Positions 55,032 to 63,725 of a stretch of DNA of 64,000 nt are shown here, piece after piece (the stretch's first letter is position 1; the number at the start of each line of letters is the position of its first letter). This stretch comes from Sphingopyxis sp. (GTDB lineage Bacteria; Pseudomonadota; Alphaproteobacteria; Sphingomonadales; Sphingomonadaceae). Both the position numbers and the translations under genes were made by a program. The stretch covers positions 1 through 64,000 of the forward strand of contig JASBSJ010000065.1 in assembly GCA_030148985.1 (NCBI GenBank), in the 5' to 3' direction. The notes below the pieces were generated by a model that saw only the letters and a program-made list of their open reading frames with translations, had not been told where the DNA came from and made no database searches.

Positions 55032-56036
55032 ATGAACGACCAACGCAAAGTCAAGCGTCCGCCCTCGCTGCTCGAACGCGCCGCCGACATGTTCGGGCTC
55101 GACCCCGCCGGAAACGCGCCGACGATCGATGTATCGAGCCTGCCGCCCGAGCCGGAGAAGAAGGCGAAGAGGGCCAAGGCGGAGCCTGTCGCCGAGGCGC
55201 CGGTCGCCGCAAGCGCCGAACTCGTCGTCGAAGCCGCACCGTCGCCGCGGCCCTCGCCGCGCAAGGAGGTCGCCAAGGCGGCGCCCGCGATCGTGCCGAC
55301 GCGGCAGGGGACGATAGATCGCGACCGGCTCGCGGCGCAGGGCATGATCGTGCCGGGCACCCCCGTCACCGGCATTTCCGAAGAATATCGCATCGTGAAG
55401 CGCGAACTCATTCGCAATTTCGGCGGTGCGGGCAATCGCCCGGTGCTGCCGCGCGGCCACCGCGTGCTGATCGCTTCCGCAAACCCCGGCGAGGGCAAGA
55501 CCTTTTCGGCGGTCAATCTGGCGCTCAGCCTGGCGGTCGAGGCGGATCACGACGTGCTGCTGATCGATGCCGACATCGCCAAGCCGAGCGTGCTCGACAC
55601 GCTGGGGCTGGAAAATGGTCCGGGGTTGATGGACGCGCTCGCCGACCCGCATCTGGCGGTCGGCGACTGCCTGATCCAGACCGATATTCCGGGGCTGAAA
55701 GTCATGCCCGCGGGCGCGCATCATATGCACGACACCGAACTGCTCGCCTCGGCGCGGACCGAGGCGCTGCTGGCGCAGCTCGAAGCGGGCGCGCCGGGAC
55801 GCATCCTGATTCTCGATTCGCCGCCGGTGCTTGCGGCGTCGCCCGCCGCGGTGCTCGCCGGGCATGTCGGGCAGACGATCATGGTTGTGCGCGCCGACCA
55901 GACGCTGGAAAGCGCGCTGCGCGACGCGATCGGGCTGATGGGCGCCTGCCCGCAGATCCAGCTGCTCCTTAACGGCACCAAATTCTCACCCGGCGGGCGC
56001 CGCTTCGGCACCTATTACGGTCAGGGCGGCGCATGA
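55032..56036 (+). CDS. XrtA-associated tyrosine autokinase (BY-kinase)
   Basis: This 334-aa protein carries Walker A ASANPGEGKT at 148-157, the tyrosine-kinase Walker A-prime LLIDADIAKP at ~176-185, and Walker B ILILDSPPV. The C-terminal YY (TYYGQGGA) may be the phosphorylated cluster. The N-terminal ~90 residues are a Lys/Pro/Ala-rich linker. It overlaps or abuts the chain-length gene; a GTG at 55014 overlapping that stop by 4 nt is an alternative start. ATG 55032 has a GGGGG ribosome-binding site. Confidence 0.92.
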   Translation: MNDQRKVKRPPSLLERAADMFGLDPAGNAPTIDVSSLPPEPEKKAKRAKAEPVAEAPVAASAELVVEAAPSPRPSPRKEVAKAAPAIVPTRQGTIDRDRLAAQGMIVPGTPVTGISEEYRIVKRELIRNFGGAGNRPVLPRGHRVLIASANPGEGKTFSAVNLALSLAVEADHDVLLIDADIAKPSVLDTLGLENGPGLMDALADPHLAVGDCLIQTDIPGLKVMPAGAHHMHDTELLASARTEALLAQLEAGAPGRILILDSPPVLAASPAAVLAGHVGQTIMVVRADQTLESALRDAIGLMGACPQIQLLLNGTKFSPGGRRFGTYYGQGGA

Positions 56037-56062
56037 TGCGCACCACTTCCGATCACCGACAT

Positions 56063-56140
56063 CGTCATCCCGGCGAAGGCCGGGATCTCGCCGTCTCGTC
56101 ATGCCGCACCGGCGAGATCCCGGCCTTCGCCGGGATGACG
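56063..56140. repeat. REP inverted repeat, GTCATCCCGG family, at the start of an outer-membrane gene
   Basis: Perfect 31-bp arms lie at 56063-56093 and 56110-56140 (CGTCATCCCGGCGAAGGCC...). The ATG of the second arm (CGGGATGACG) is the preferred start codon of the next gene, so the repeat overlaps its first codons. Confidence 0.85.
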
Positions 56141-57847
56141 AAGAGGGTTGAGCGATCCTATCGTCTTCCGGCCGCGATCGCGGCGCTGTTGCTCGCCGGA
56201 ACCGCGACGGGCGCGCAGGCGCAATTTTCGGGCGATCCCGGCGCAAGCGACGCGCCGCCGAGTACGCCGCAAGCCGAATCCGGCCGCGCAGCATCGCGCG
56301 CCGAGGGCCGCCGCACGCAGAAAACCGTCGATGTCAGTCCCTATCTCGAAATCGGGCAGGTGCTCACCGCCGACCTCAAGAATGGCGGCGACGTGCTCAC
56401 CTATACGACCGTCGCCGCGGGAATCGATGCCGCGATCGTCACGCGCCGCGCCGAGGTTGCGGCGACGCTGCGCTATGAACATCGCTTCGGCTGGAACGGC
56501 GACCTGGGCGATTCGGACACGATCAGCGGCCTTGCCCGCGGGCGGATCGAGGCGGCGCGCGGGCTGAATCTTGAGGCCGGGGCGCTCGCGACGCGCACGC
56601 GCGCCGACGGGCAGGGCGCCGACAGCGGGTTGTTCATCGGCGACGCCAGCAATGTCGCTAACCTTTATTCGATTTACGCCGGGCCGACGTTTGCGCGGCG
56701 GATCGCCGGGCTCGACGTCGGTGCCGGCTATCGCTTCGGCTATACCAAGGTCGATGTCGATACCCCCGCGGTCCTGTCGCCGGGCAGCCAGCCGCAGGAT
56801 ATTTTCGACAGTTCGACCAACCATATCGCCTGGGCGAGCGTCGGCGCGCGGCCGGGCGACCTGCCGTTTGGCTGGCAGGTGTCGGGCGGTTATGAGCGCG
56901 AGGATGCGAGCCAGCTCGACCAGCGTTTCGAGGGCAAATATGCGCGCGCCGATGTGACCGTGCCGGTCGGCCCGACCGTCGCCTTGCTGGGCGGTGTCGG
57001 TTACGAGGACATCGAAATCGGCCAGCGCGATCCGGTGCTCGATGCGAATGGCGTGCCGGTGCGCGATGCGAATGGCCGCTTCGTCACCGACAAATCGACC
57101 CCGCGCCGCCTGTCGTTCGACACCGACGGGCTGATCTGGGACGCCGGGGTGATGTGGCGGCCGAGCCGCCGCACCTCCCTTACGGCGAGAGTCGGTCGGC
57201 GCTATGGCGACACCATCTATACGGGCAGCTTCGCCTATCGCGCCGATCATGCGACGACGGTGCAGGTCGGCGTCTATGACGGGCTGTCGAGCCTCGGCCG
57301 CGGGCTGTCGGGCGGGCTCGCGGCTTTGCCGACGCAGTTCGACCCGACGCGCAATCCGATCGACGGCGACATCAATCCCTGCGTGTTCGGCGGGCAGGGC
57401 GGCGGCTGTTTGAACAACCAGCTCGGCAACGCCACCGCGGCGCAATATCGCAGCCGCGGCGTGCAGGCGACGATGTCGTCGCGCTATGGCCGCTGGTCTT
57501 ATGGCGTCGGTATCGGCTATGATCAGCGCAAGCTGCTCGCTCCGCAGCTGTCGCCGATCGCCGACCTCGACGGGATCAAGGACGAAAGCTGGTATCTCTT
57601 CGTGTCGGCGGGGCGCCAGCTCGATGCCGATTCCGACCTCAGCCTGTCGGGCTATGTCAATTATTTCGACAATGGCGCGCCGGGCGCGAGCGACGTCCAG
57701 TCGGCGGGGCTGTCGGCCGCCTATTCGCGGCGCTTCTGGCGCGGCCTGACCGGGACCGCGGCAGCCAGCCTCAACGCCTTCGATCAGGACGGCTTCAACA
57801 GCCAACTCATAGGTTCAGCTTTGGTGGGACTGCGTTACAACTTCTGA
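56135..57847 (+). CDS. outer-membrane beta-barrel protein of the XrtA/PEP-CTERM locus
   Basis: This 570-aa protein has a signal peptide (n-region KRVERSYR, hydrophobic LPAAIAALLLAGTATG, cleavage near AQAQ). It has the alternating pattern of a beta-barrel, with repeated strands ending in aromatic residues and a C-terminal Phe (ALVGLRYNF). It fits the family of outer-membrane proteins conserved beside PEP-CTERM polysaccharide genes. Translation from 56033 would read through the REP element and is rejected. It may be the outer-membrane pore or secretin-like partner of the EPS exporter. Confidence 0.8.
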   Translation: MTKRVERSYRLPAAIAALLLAGTATGAQAQFSGDPGASDAPPSTPQAESGRAASRAEGRRTQKTVDVSPYLEIGQVLTADLKNGGDVLTYTTVAAGIDAAIVTRRAEVAATLRYEHRFGWNGDLGDSDTISGLARGRIEAARGLNLEAGALATRTRADGQGADSGLFIGDASNVANLYSIYAGPTFARRIAGLDVGAGYRFGYTKVDVDTPAVLSPGSQPQDIFDSSTNHIAWASVGARPGDLPFGWQVSGGYEREDASQLDQRFEGKYARADVTVPVGPTVALLGGVGYEDIEIGQRDPVLDANGVPVRDANGRFVTDKSTPRRLSFDTDGLIWDAGVMWRPSRRTSLTARVGRRYGDTIYTGSFAYRADHATTVQVGVYDGLSSLGRGLSGGLAALPTQFDPTRNPIDGDINPCVFGGQGGGCLNNQLGNATAAQYRSRGVQATMSSRYGRWSYGVGIGYDQRKLLAPQLSPIADLDGIKDESWYLFVSAGRQLDADSDLSLSGYVNYFDNGAPGASDVQSAGLSAAYSRRFWRGLTGTAAASLNAFDQDGFNSQLIGSALVGLRYNF

Positions 57848-57880
57848 CGTATGGACCCTTTGGGCAACGGGATTTTTGCG

Positions 57881-59056
57881 ATGTACGATCAATTCTATGG
57901 CTTCACCGGACGTCCGTTCCAGCTGACGCCCGACCCGTATTTCTATTTCGAAAGCGGCACGCACCGCAAAGCCATGTCCTATCTGGGCTATGGCCTGGCG
58001 CAGGGCGAGGGCTTCATCGTCATCACCGGCGACGTTGGCGCGGGCAAGACGACGCTCGTCGGCCATCTGATGAACACGATCGACCCCAGCCGGCTGACCG
58101 CGGTCAAGCTGGTGTCGACGCAGGTCGAGGGCGACGACCTGCTGCGGCTGGTCGCCGAACAATTCGGCATCGAATGGGAGGGCGAAAGCAAGGCCGAATT
58201 GCTGCGCTCGATGGAGCAATATCTGCGCGAGCAGGCGCGCGCGGGCAAGCGCACCTTGCTGATCGTCGACGAGGGGCAGAATCTGGCTATCTCGGCGCTC
58301 GAAGAGCTGCGGATGCTGTCGAACTTCCAGCTCGGTGGCCATTCGCTGCTGCAAATCTTCCTGCTCGGCCAGCCCGAATTCCGCCAGACGCTCTTCCACT
58401 CGCCGACGCTCGAACAGCTGCGCCAGCGCGTGATCGCGACGCACCACCTCGACCCGATGGAGCCCGAGGAGGTCGAACCCTATATCCTCCACCGCCTCGG
58501 CAAGGTCGGATGGACGGGCAACCCCAGCTTCAGCCCCGACGCCTTCGAGGAAATCTTCGATTACAGCGAGGGCGTGCCGCGCAAGCTCAACGTGCTGGTC
58601 AGCCGCCTGCTGCTGTACGGCGCGGTCGAGCAGATGAACCGCATCACCGCGCAGAATGTGCGCTCGGTCGTCGCCGAGATCGAGGCCGACCGCGGCATCG
58701 ACGCCGCGACGCTCGCGCCGCTGCCGGTCGAGGAGGTCGTTGCGGCCGCCGCTACGGTTGCTGCACCGACCCCGGCGCCGTTTGCGCAGCCCGCCGCCAA
58801 CGAAACTGCCCCCGAATGGCCGCGCCGCGCGGACGAATCCGCGGCCGAAGCTGTTCCACCCGTTGCCGCGCCTGCCGCTCCGGCGGTCGATCCCGAACAT
58901 ATTGTGGCGCTGGAACAGCAGGTCGCATCGCTCGAAGCGCGGCTCGTCGAACAGGATGAGGCCCTCCGCCGCGTGCTCGACCTGCTCATCGAATGGGTCG
59001 AGCGCGATCCCGAAAATGCGCCCAATCCGGCGAAGTCACAGACCTGGGCCGCCTGA
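57881..59056 (+). CDS. XrtA-associated AAA ATPase (ExeA/GspA-like)
   Basis: This 391-aa protein opens with MYDQFYGFTGRPFQLTPDP, the hallmark of the exosortase-linked ATPase. Walker A GDVGAGKTT is at 50-58, Walker B LLIVDEGQN follows, and EGVPRKLNVLVSRLLLYG belongs to the C-terminal lid. The last ~120 residues are Ala/Pro-rich with a coiled-coil helix near the end. ATG 57881 is preferred over ATG 57851 because the conserved family start lies there. Confidence 0.92.
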   Translation: MYDQFYGFTGRPFQLTPDPYFYFESGTHRKAMSYLGYGLAQGEGFIVITGDVGAGKTTLVGHLMNTIDPSRLTAVKLVSTQVEGDDLLRLVAEQFGIEWEGESKAELLRSMEQYLREQARAGKRTLLIVDEGQNLAISALEELRMLSNFQLGGHSLLQIFLLGQPEFRQTLFHSPTLEQLRQRVIATHHLDPMEPEEVEPYILHRLGKVGWTGNPSFSPDAFEEIFDYSEGVPRKLNVLVSRLLLYGAVEQMNRITAQNVRSVVAEIEADRGIDAATLAPLPVEEVVAAAATVAAPTPAPFAQPAANETAPEWPRRADESAAEAVPPVAAPAAPAVDPEHIVALEQQVASLEARLVEQDEALRRVLDLLIEWVERDPENAPNPAKSQTWAA

Positions 59057-59101
59057 CAGCCCGGCCAAAACCGGCTATCGGGTCCGCGAAGGTGAGGAAA
59101 G

Positions 59102-59962
59102 ATGCAGAACGGCCTGTCGGTCGATGTCGAGGACTGGTTTCAGGTCGGCGCCTTTGAGCGCACGATCGACCGCGCCGACTGGCCGACACTCGAATGCCGG
59201 GTCGAGGCGAATTGCGACGCGGTGCTGCAAATTTTCGGCGAGGCAGGCGCAAAGGGCACCTTTTTCACTCTGGGCTGGGTTGCCGAACGCTATCCTGCCT
59301 TGATCCGGCGCATCGTTGCGGCGGGGCATGAACTGGCCAGCCACGGCTATGACCACCAGCGCGTGTTCAACATGACCGCCGAAGAATTCGCTGCCGACCT
59401 TCTGAAAACGCGCGCCATCCTTGAGGACATCGGCGGTGTGGCGGTGCGCGGCTATCGCGCGCCGAGCTTTTCGGTCGATGCCCGCACCCCGTGGGCGCAC
59501 GCAGTGCTGGCCGAACAAGGCTATGCCTATTCGTCGAGCGTCGCGCCGGTGGTTCACGACCATTATGGCTGGCCGCAAAGCCCGCGCCATGCGTGGCGAC
59601 CGCTCCCGGACAGCGATCTGGTCGAATGGCCGGTGACGACCGCGCGCTTCGCCGGGCGGACCCTCGCGGCGGGCGGCGGCGGCTTCATGCGCCTTCTGCC
59701 CTATGGCTTCACGCGCTGGGCTATCGCGCGAATGAATGAAGAAGGGCATCCGGCGATCCTCTATTTCCATCCGTGGGAGATCGATCCCGGCCAGCCGCGC
59801 GTCGCCGATGCGCCGATCCGGTCGAAAATCCGCCATTACAGCGGTTTGTCGGCCATGGCTGGCAAGCTGAAGAAGCTGCTCGCCGATTTCGAATGGACGC
59901 GCGCCGACGCGCTGCTGCCCGCGCAGCAAGCGCGCGCAGAGCCGTGGCAAGCCGCGGCGTGA
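59102..59962 (+). CDS. XrtA-associated polysaccharide deacetylase
   Basis: This 286-aa NodB-like enzyme begins LSVDVEDWFQV (catalytic Asp), with FFTLGWVAERYP and HELASHGYDHQ giving the zinc-binding His81 and His85. RGYRAPSFSVD and YFHPWEIDP follow. It probably removes N-acetyl groups from the exopolysaccharide. AAGGTGAGGAAAG precedes ATG. The FemAB gene overlaps its stop by 4 nt. Confidence 0.93.
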   Translation: MQNGLSVDVEDWFQVGAFERTIDRADWPTLECRVEANCDAVLQIFGEAGAKGTFFTLGWVAERYPALIRRIVAAGHELASHGYDHQRVFNMTAEEFAADLLKTRAILEDIGGVAVRGYRAPSFSVDARTPWAHAVLAEQGYAYSSSVAPVVHDHYGWPQSPRHAWRPLPDSDLVEWPVTTARFAGRTLAAGGGGFMRLLPYGFTRWAIARMNEEGHPAILYFHPWEIDPGQPRVADAPIRSKIRHYSGLSAMAGKLKKLLADFEWTRADALLPAQQARAEPWQAAA

Positions 59963-61026
59963 ATGCGCCGGCCGATCCGATGAAGACGGCGTTTGCGGGC
60001 GCGCCGCTGTCCGATGCGGCCGAATGGGACGCCTATGTCGCGGCGCACGATGATGCGACGCCCTTTCACAGTCGCGCCTGGTGCGAGGCGATCACGCGCG
60101 CGACGGGGCATCGTTGCCACCTCGTCACCGCGCGCGATGCGCGCGGCGCGCTGACCGGCCTGTTGCCGCTCCACCATATCCGCTCGCCGCTGTTCGGGCA
60201 GGCGCTGGTCGGCAGCGGCTTTGCCGTCGGTGGCGGCATATTGGCGGATGATCCGGCGGTTGCCGCCACGTTGGCGAGCGGTGCGGCCGACATGGCGTGC
60301 GCGCTTGGCGTGCCGTCGGTCGAGCTGCGCGGGGGGCCGCTGCCCGACGGCGAGGGCTGGGCGAGTGAGGAGGGCGTGTATGCGGGTTTCGCGCGCGATC
60401 TCGCCGGTGAGGACGATGCCGAACTGCTCGCCATCCCGCGCAAGCAGCGCGCCGAGGTTCGCAAGGCACTCGACAGTGCGCTGACGGTCACGACGGGGCG
60501 CGACGCCGCCGAACGGCGCGACCATTACCGCATCTATGCGACGAGCGTCCGCAATCTCGGCACGCCGGTCTTTCCGAAAAGCCTGTTCGACGCGGTGCTC
60601 GATGCCTTTGGCGAGGATGCCGACCTATTGACCGTGCGCGAGGGCGGGCGCGCGGTCGCGAGCGTGCTCAGCCTTTATTGGCGCGGCGCGGTGATGCCCT
60701 ATTGGGGCGGCGGTCTGGCCGAAGCGCGGCGGTTGCGCGCGAACGAACTCATGTATTTCGCGCTAATGCGTCATGCGCGCGCACGCGGTTGCACGCGCTT
60801 CGATTTCGGGCGGTCGAAGGTCGGGACGGGGCCCTTCGCCTACAAGAAAAACTGGGGATTTGAGCCGCAGCCGCTCGTCTATGCGCGCTGGCTCGCACCG
60901 GGCGAGGCGCCGCGCGACACCAATCCGAACAGCGCCAAATACCGGATGCAGGTCGACCTGTGGAAACGGCTGCCGCTATGGGCCGCGAACCGTATCGGGC
61001 CGCTGATCGCGCGCGGATTGGGGTAG
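59959..61026 (+). CDS. FemAB-like protein (XrtA/PEP-CTERM system)
   Basis: This 355-aa GNAT-fold protein shows WDAYVAAHDDATPFHSRAWCEAITRATGH, RKQRAEVRKALDS, ALMRHARARGCTRFDFGRSKVGTGPFAYKKNWGFEPQPL and YRMQVDLWKRLP. It matches the FemAB-like family that co-occurs with exosortase A and may attach an amino-acyl or acyl group to glycan or peptide. GTG 59959 overlaps the deacetylase stop; ATG 59980 is the alternative. Confidence 0.9.
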   Translation: MNAPADPMKTAFAGAPLSDAAEWDAYVAAHDDATPFHSRAWCEAITRATGHRCHLVTARDARGALTGLLPLHHIRSPLFGQALVGSGFAVGGGILADDPAVAATLASGAADMACALGVPSVELRGGPLPDGEGWASEEGVYAGFARDLAGEDDAELLAIPRKQRAEVRKALDSALTVTTGRDAAERRDHYRIYATSVRNLGTPVFPKSLFDAVLDAFGEDADLLTVREGGRAVASVLSLYWRGAVMPYWGGGLAEARRLRANELMYFALMRHARARGCTRFDFGRSKVGTGPFAYKKNWGFEPQPLVYARWLAPGEAPRDTNPNSAKYRMQVDLWKRLPLWAANRIGPLIARGLG

Positions 61027-61035
61027 GCGCAGTTG

Positions 61036-62241
61036 ATGCCCGAAATCCTGTTCCTCGTTCACCGCGCGCCATGGCCCCCCGACCGCGGCGATCGAATCCG
61101 CAGCTGGCATATGTTCGAGGCGCTGGCGAAGCTGGCGCCGGTGCATGTTGCGGCACTCGCTGACAATGCGGACGACGCCGAAAGCGCCCGCGCGAAAATA
61201 GCCCCGCTTTGCAAAAGCCTGACGATCGAAGTGCGCAAGGTGTCGCGGCCGCGCGCACTGGTGGAAGCGGTGCTGCATGGCGAGCCGGTGTCGAACCGCC
61301 TGTTTCGGAGCAAGGCGCTGGCGCGGCATGTCGATGCGCTGATCGGGCAGGGCCAGGTCAGCCATATCGTCGCCTTTTCGGGGCAGATGGCGCAATATCT
61401 GCCCGCCCGGTTCGACGGGCCGGTGCTGATGGATTTCGTCGATGTCGATTCGGCCAAGTTCGGCACTTATGCCGAGCAGGACAGGCGCCAGCCGCTCCAT
61501 TGGGTGCACAAGCGCGAGGCCCGTATGCTCGGTGCCTATGAGGCACAGATCGCGCGGCGCGCCAACACCAGCCTGTTCGTCAGCGAGGCCGAGGCGGCGC
61601 TGTTCCGGCAGCGGAGCGGGCTAAGTAGTGACAAGGTGCTGGCGGTTGAGAACGGGATCGATACCGATCGCTTCGACCCGGCGCTGACCTTCGACCCGGT
61701 TGGTGATGGCGAGGGGCCGCTTGCGGTGTTCACCGGGCAGATGGACTATCGCCCCAATATCGATGCGGTGCGCTGGTTTGCTGCCGACATTTTGCCGCTG
61801 ATCCGGCGGCGGCACCCGGTGGCGCGCTTCGCCATCGTCGGGCGCGCGCCGACTGACGAGGTGCGCGCGCTCGCGGCGCTGCCCGGCGTGACAGTAACGG
61901 GCGAAGTGCCCGACGTCCGGCCGTGGCTCGCCGCCGCCGACGTCGTGGTGGCGCCGCTGCTGCTCGCGCGCGGGGTGCAGAACAAGCTGCTCGAGGCGAT
62001 GGCGATGGCGCGGCCGGTGGTGGCGAGCGCCGCCGCCGCGACGGGGATCGACGCTGCGCCGGGTGAGCATCTGCTCGTGGCCGACGATGCCGCGGCGATG
62101 GCCGAGGCGGTCGGCGTGCTGTTCGACGATCGCACCGCGGCGGCACGCATGGGACAGGCGGCGCGCGCACAGATGATTGCGCGCTATGGCTGGGACGCGC
62201 GCATGGCGCCGCTCGGCGCATTGCTGGGGTTGCCCGCATGA
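61036..62241 (+). CDS. glycosyltransferase family 4-like (XrtA locus)
   Basis: This 401-aa GT-B fold enzyme has LVHRAPWPPDRGDRIRSWHMFEAL, LFVSEAEAALFRQR, AVENGIDTDRFDP and the nucleotide-sugar region VFTGQMDYRPNIDAVRWFA. ARGVQNKLLEAMAMARPVVAS is the E-x7-E motif area. It should add a sugar to the undecaprenyl-linked repeat unit. ATG 61036 is preceded by TAGGCGCAG; the TTG at 61033 is less likely. It overlaps xrtA by 4 nt. Confidence 0.92.
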   Translation: MPEILFLVHRAPWPPDRGDRIRSWHMFEALAKLAPVHVAALADNADDAESARAKIAPLCKSLTIEVRKVSRPRALVEAVLHGEPVSNRLFRSKALARHVDALIGQGQVSHIVAFSGQMAQYLPARFDGPVLMDFVDVDSAKFGTYAEQDRRQPLHWVHKREARMLGAYEAQIARRANTSLFVSEAEAALFRQRSGLSSDKVLAVENGIDTDRFDPALTFDPVGDGEGPLAVFTGQMDYRPNIDAVRWFAADILPLIRRRHPVARFAIVGRAPTDEVRALAALPGVTVTGEVPDVRPWLAAADVVVAPLLLARGVQNKLLEAMAMARPVVASAAAATGIDAAPGEHLLVADDAAAMAEAVGVLFDDRTAAARMGQAARAQMIARYGWDARMAPLGALLGLPA

Positions 62242-63716
62242 CGCTTTGGCAGCGCCATCTCGCCGCGCTGGCGCTGCTCGCGGCGGCGATCCTGACGCTG
62301 TTCTGGCGCGATGCCGCCGATATGGCGGGCATCTGGTGGAACAGTTCGACCTTTACCCATTGCCTGTTGATGGTGCCGATGATCGGCTGGCTGGTCGCGC
62401 AGCGCACCCAATTGTTGCGGCCGCTGACCCCGGCCTTCTGGTGGCCGGCGCTGGTCTGGATGGCGGGCGCGGGGTTCGTCTGGATCGTCGGCGAGGCGGC
62501 GGGGATCGCGCTGTTCCGGCAGCTTGGCCTTGTGCTGATGCTCCAGGGCGCGGTGGGCGTCGCGCTCGGCGAAAAGCTGGTGCGCGGTCTGCTCTTTCCG
62601 CTCGCCTACATGCTGTTGCTCGTGCCCTTCGGCGAGGAACTGGTGCCGCTGCTCCAGACCTTTACCGCGCATATCAGCGTCGCGCTGCTCCACCTGTCAG
62701 GATTGGAAGCGGCGATGCAGGGGGTGTTCATCACCACGCGCGCGGGCTTTTTCGAAGTCGCCGAGGAATGTTCGGGGGTCAATTTCCTGATCGCGATGCT
62801 CGCCTATGCCGTGTTCGCGGCGCATCTGTGTTTCAAGAGCTGGACGCGGCGGATCGTCTTTGTCGCGGCGGCGCTCGCGACGACGATCCTTGCCAACGCG
62901 CTGCGCGCCTATGGGACGATGCTCGCGGCGGAGATCTGGGGGATCGAGGCGGCGGGCGGGATCGACCATATTTTCTATGGCTGGATCTTTTTCGGCCTCG
63001 TCATCCTGATCGTGATGCTGGTGGCGCGGCGCTGGTTCGACCGGCCCGCGAATGACGTTGCGGTCGAAGTGCACGGGCTGGACGGACCAGTCCGTTTTGC
63101 CGGAACGGGCCGCACGGTGCTGACCGTCGCCTTGCTGTTGCCGCTGCTATTTGCCGGATGGGGGCTGCTCGTTGCCGGGCGCAGCGCGCCGTTGCCGCCG
63201 ACGATGGCGGTCGAGGCGCCGCCGGGCTGGCGCGACGTGCGCATGGCGGGAACCCCCTGGACGCCGCGCTTCGACGGCGCCGACCAGTGGCTTTTGCGGC
63301 ACTTTGCGAACGCGAAGGGGCAGGTAGTGACCGTCGCGATCGGCGGTTATGAGCGCCAGGCCGAGGGGCGCGAGGTCGTTGCGTTCGGGCAGGGCGCGGT
63401 CGACCTCGACAGCAAATGGGCGTGGAGCGCGGCGCTGCCCGCCGTCGATGGCGGCAAGACCGAGCGGTTGCTGCACCCCGGCCCGGTGCTGCGCGACGCC
63501 GCGACCTGGTATGTCGTCGGCGGCGCGGTGACGGGCAGCGCGCGGACGGCGAAACTCGCCGAATTGAAGGCACGGCTGACCGGCGGCGACCCGCGCGCGC
63601 TGTCGCTGATCGTGTCGAGCGAGGCGGGGCAGGGCGGGCGCGATGCGATCAGCGCCTTCGTTTCCGCGTCGGGCGGAGCCAAGGCGATGGCTGACCGCGC
63701 GCTCAAAAGCCGCTAG
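62238..63716 (+). CDS. xrtA: exosortase A fused to EpsI-like domain
   Basis: This 492-aa inner-membrane transpeptidase recognises PEP-CTERM sorting signals. The N half has about eight transmembrane helices with catalytic Cys178 (AEECSGVNF), Arg223 (NALRAYG) and His244 (DHIFYGW). From residue ~290 an EpsI/DUF3485 domain is fused (PPGWRDVRMAGTPWTPRFDGADQWLLRHF, IGGYERQAEGREVVAFGQG). The fusion may act on polymer or membrane anchoring. Downstream of the glycosyltransferase, upstream of the amidotransferase. Confidence 0.95.
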   Translation: MTLWQRHLAALALLAAAILTLFWRDAADMAGIWWNSSTFTHCLLMVPMIGWLVAQRTQLLRPLTPAFWWPALVWMAGAGFVWIVGEAAGIALFRQLGLVLMLQGAVGVALGEKLVRGLLFPLAYMLLLVPFGEELVPLLQTFTAHISVALLHLSGLEAAMQGVFITTRAGFFEVAEECSGVNFLIAMLAYAVFAAHLCFKSWTRRIVFVAAALATTILANALRAYGTMLAAEIWGIEAAGGIDHIFYGWIFFGLVILIVMLVARRWFDRPANDVAVEVHGLDGPVRFAGTGRTVLTVALLLPLLFAGWGLLVAGRSAPLPPTMAVEAPPGWRDVRMAGTPWTPRFDGADQWLLRHFANAKGQVVTVAIGGYERQAEGREVVAFGQGAVDLDSKWAWSAALPAVDGGKTERLLHPGPVLRDAATWYVVGGAVTGSARTAKLAELKARLTGGDPRALSLIVSSEAGQGGRDAISAFVSASGGAKAMADRALKSR

Positions 63717-63725
63717 GGACCGCTT

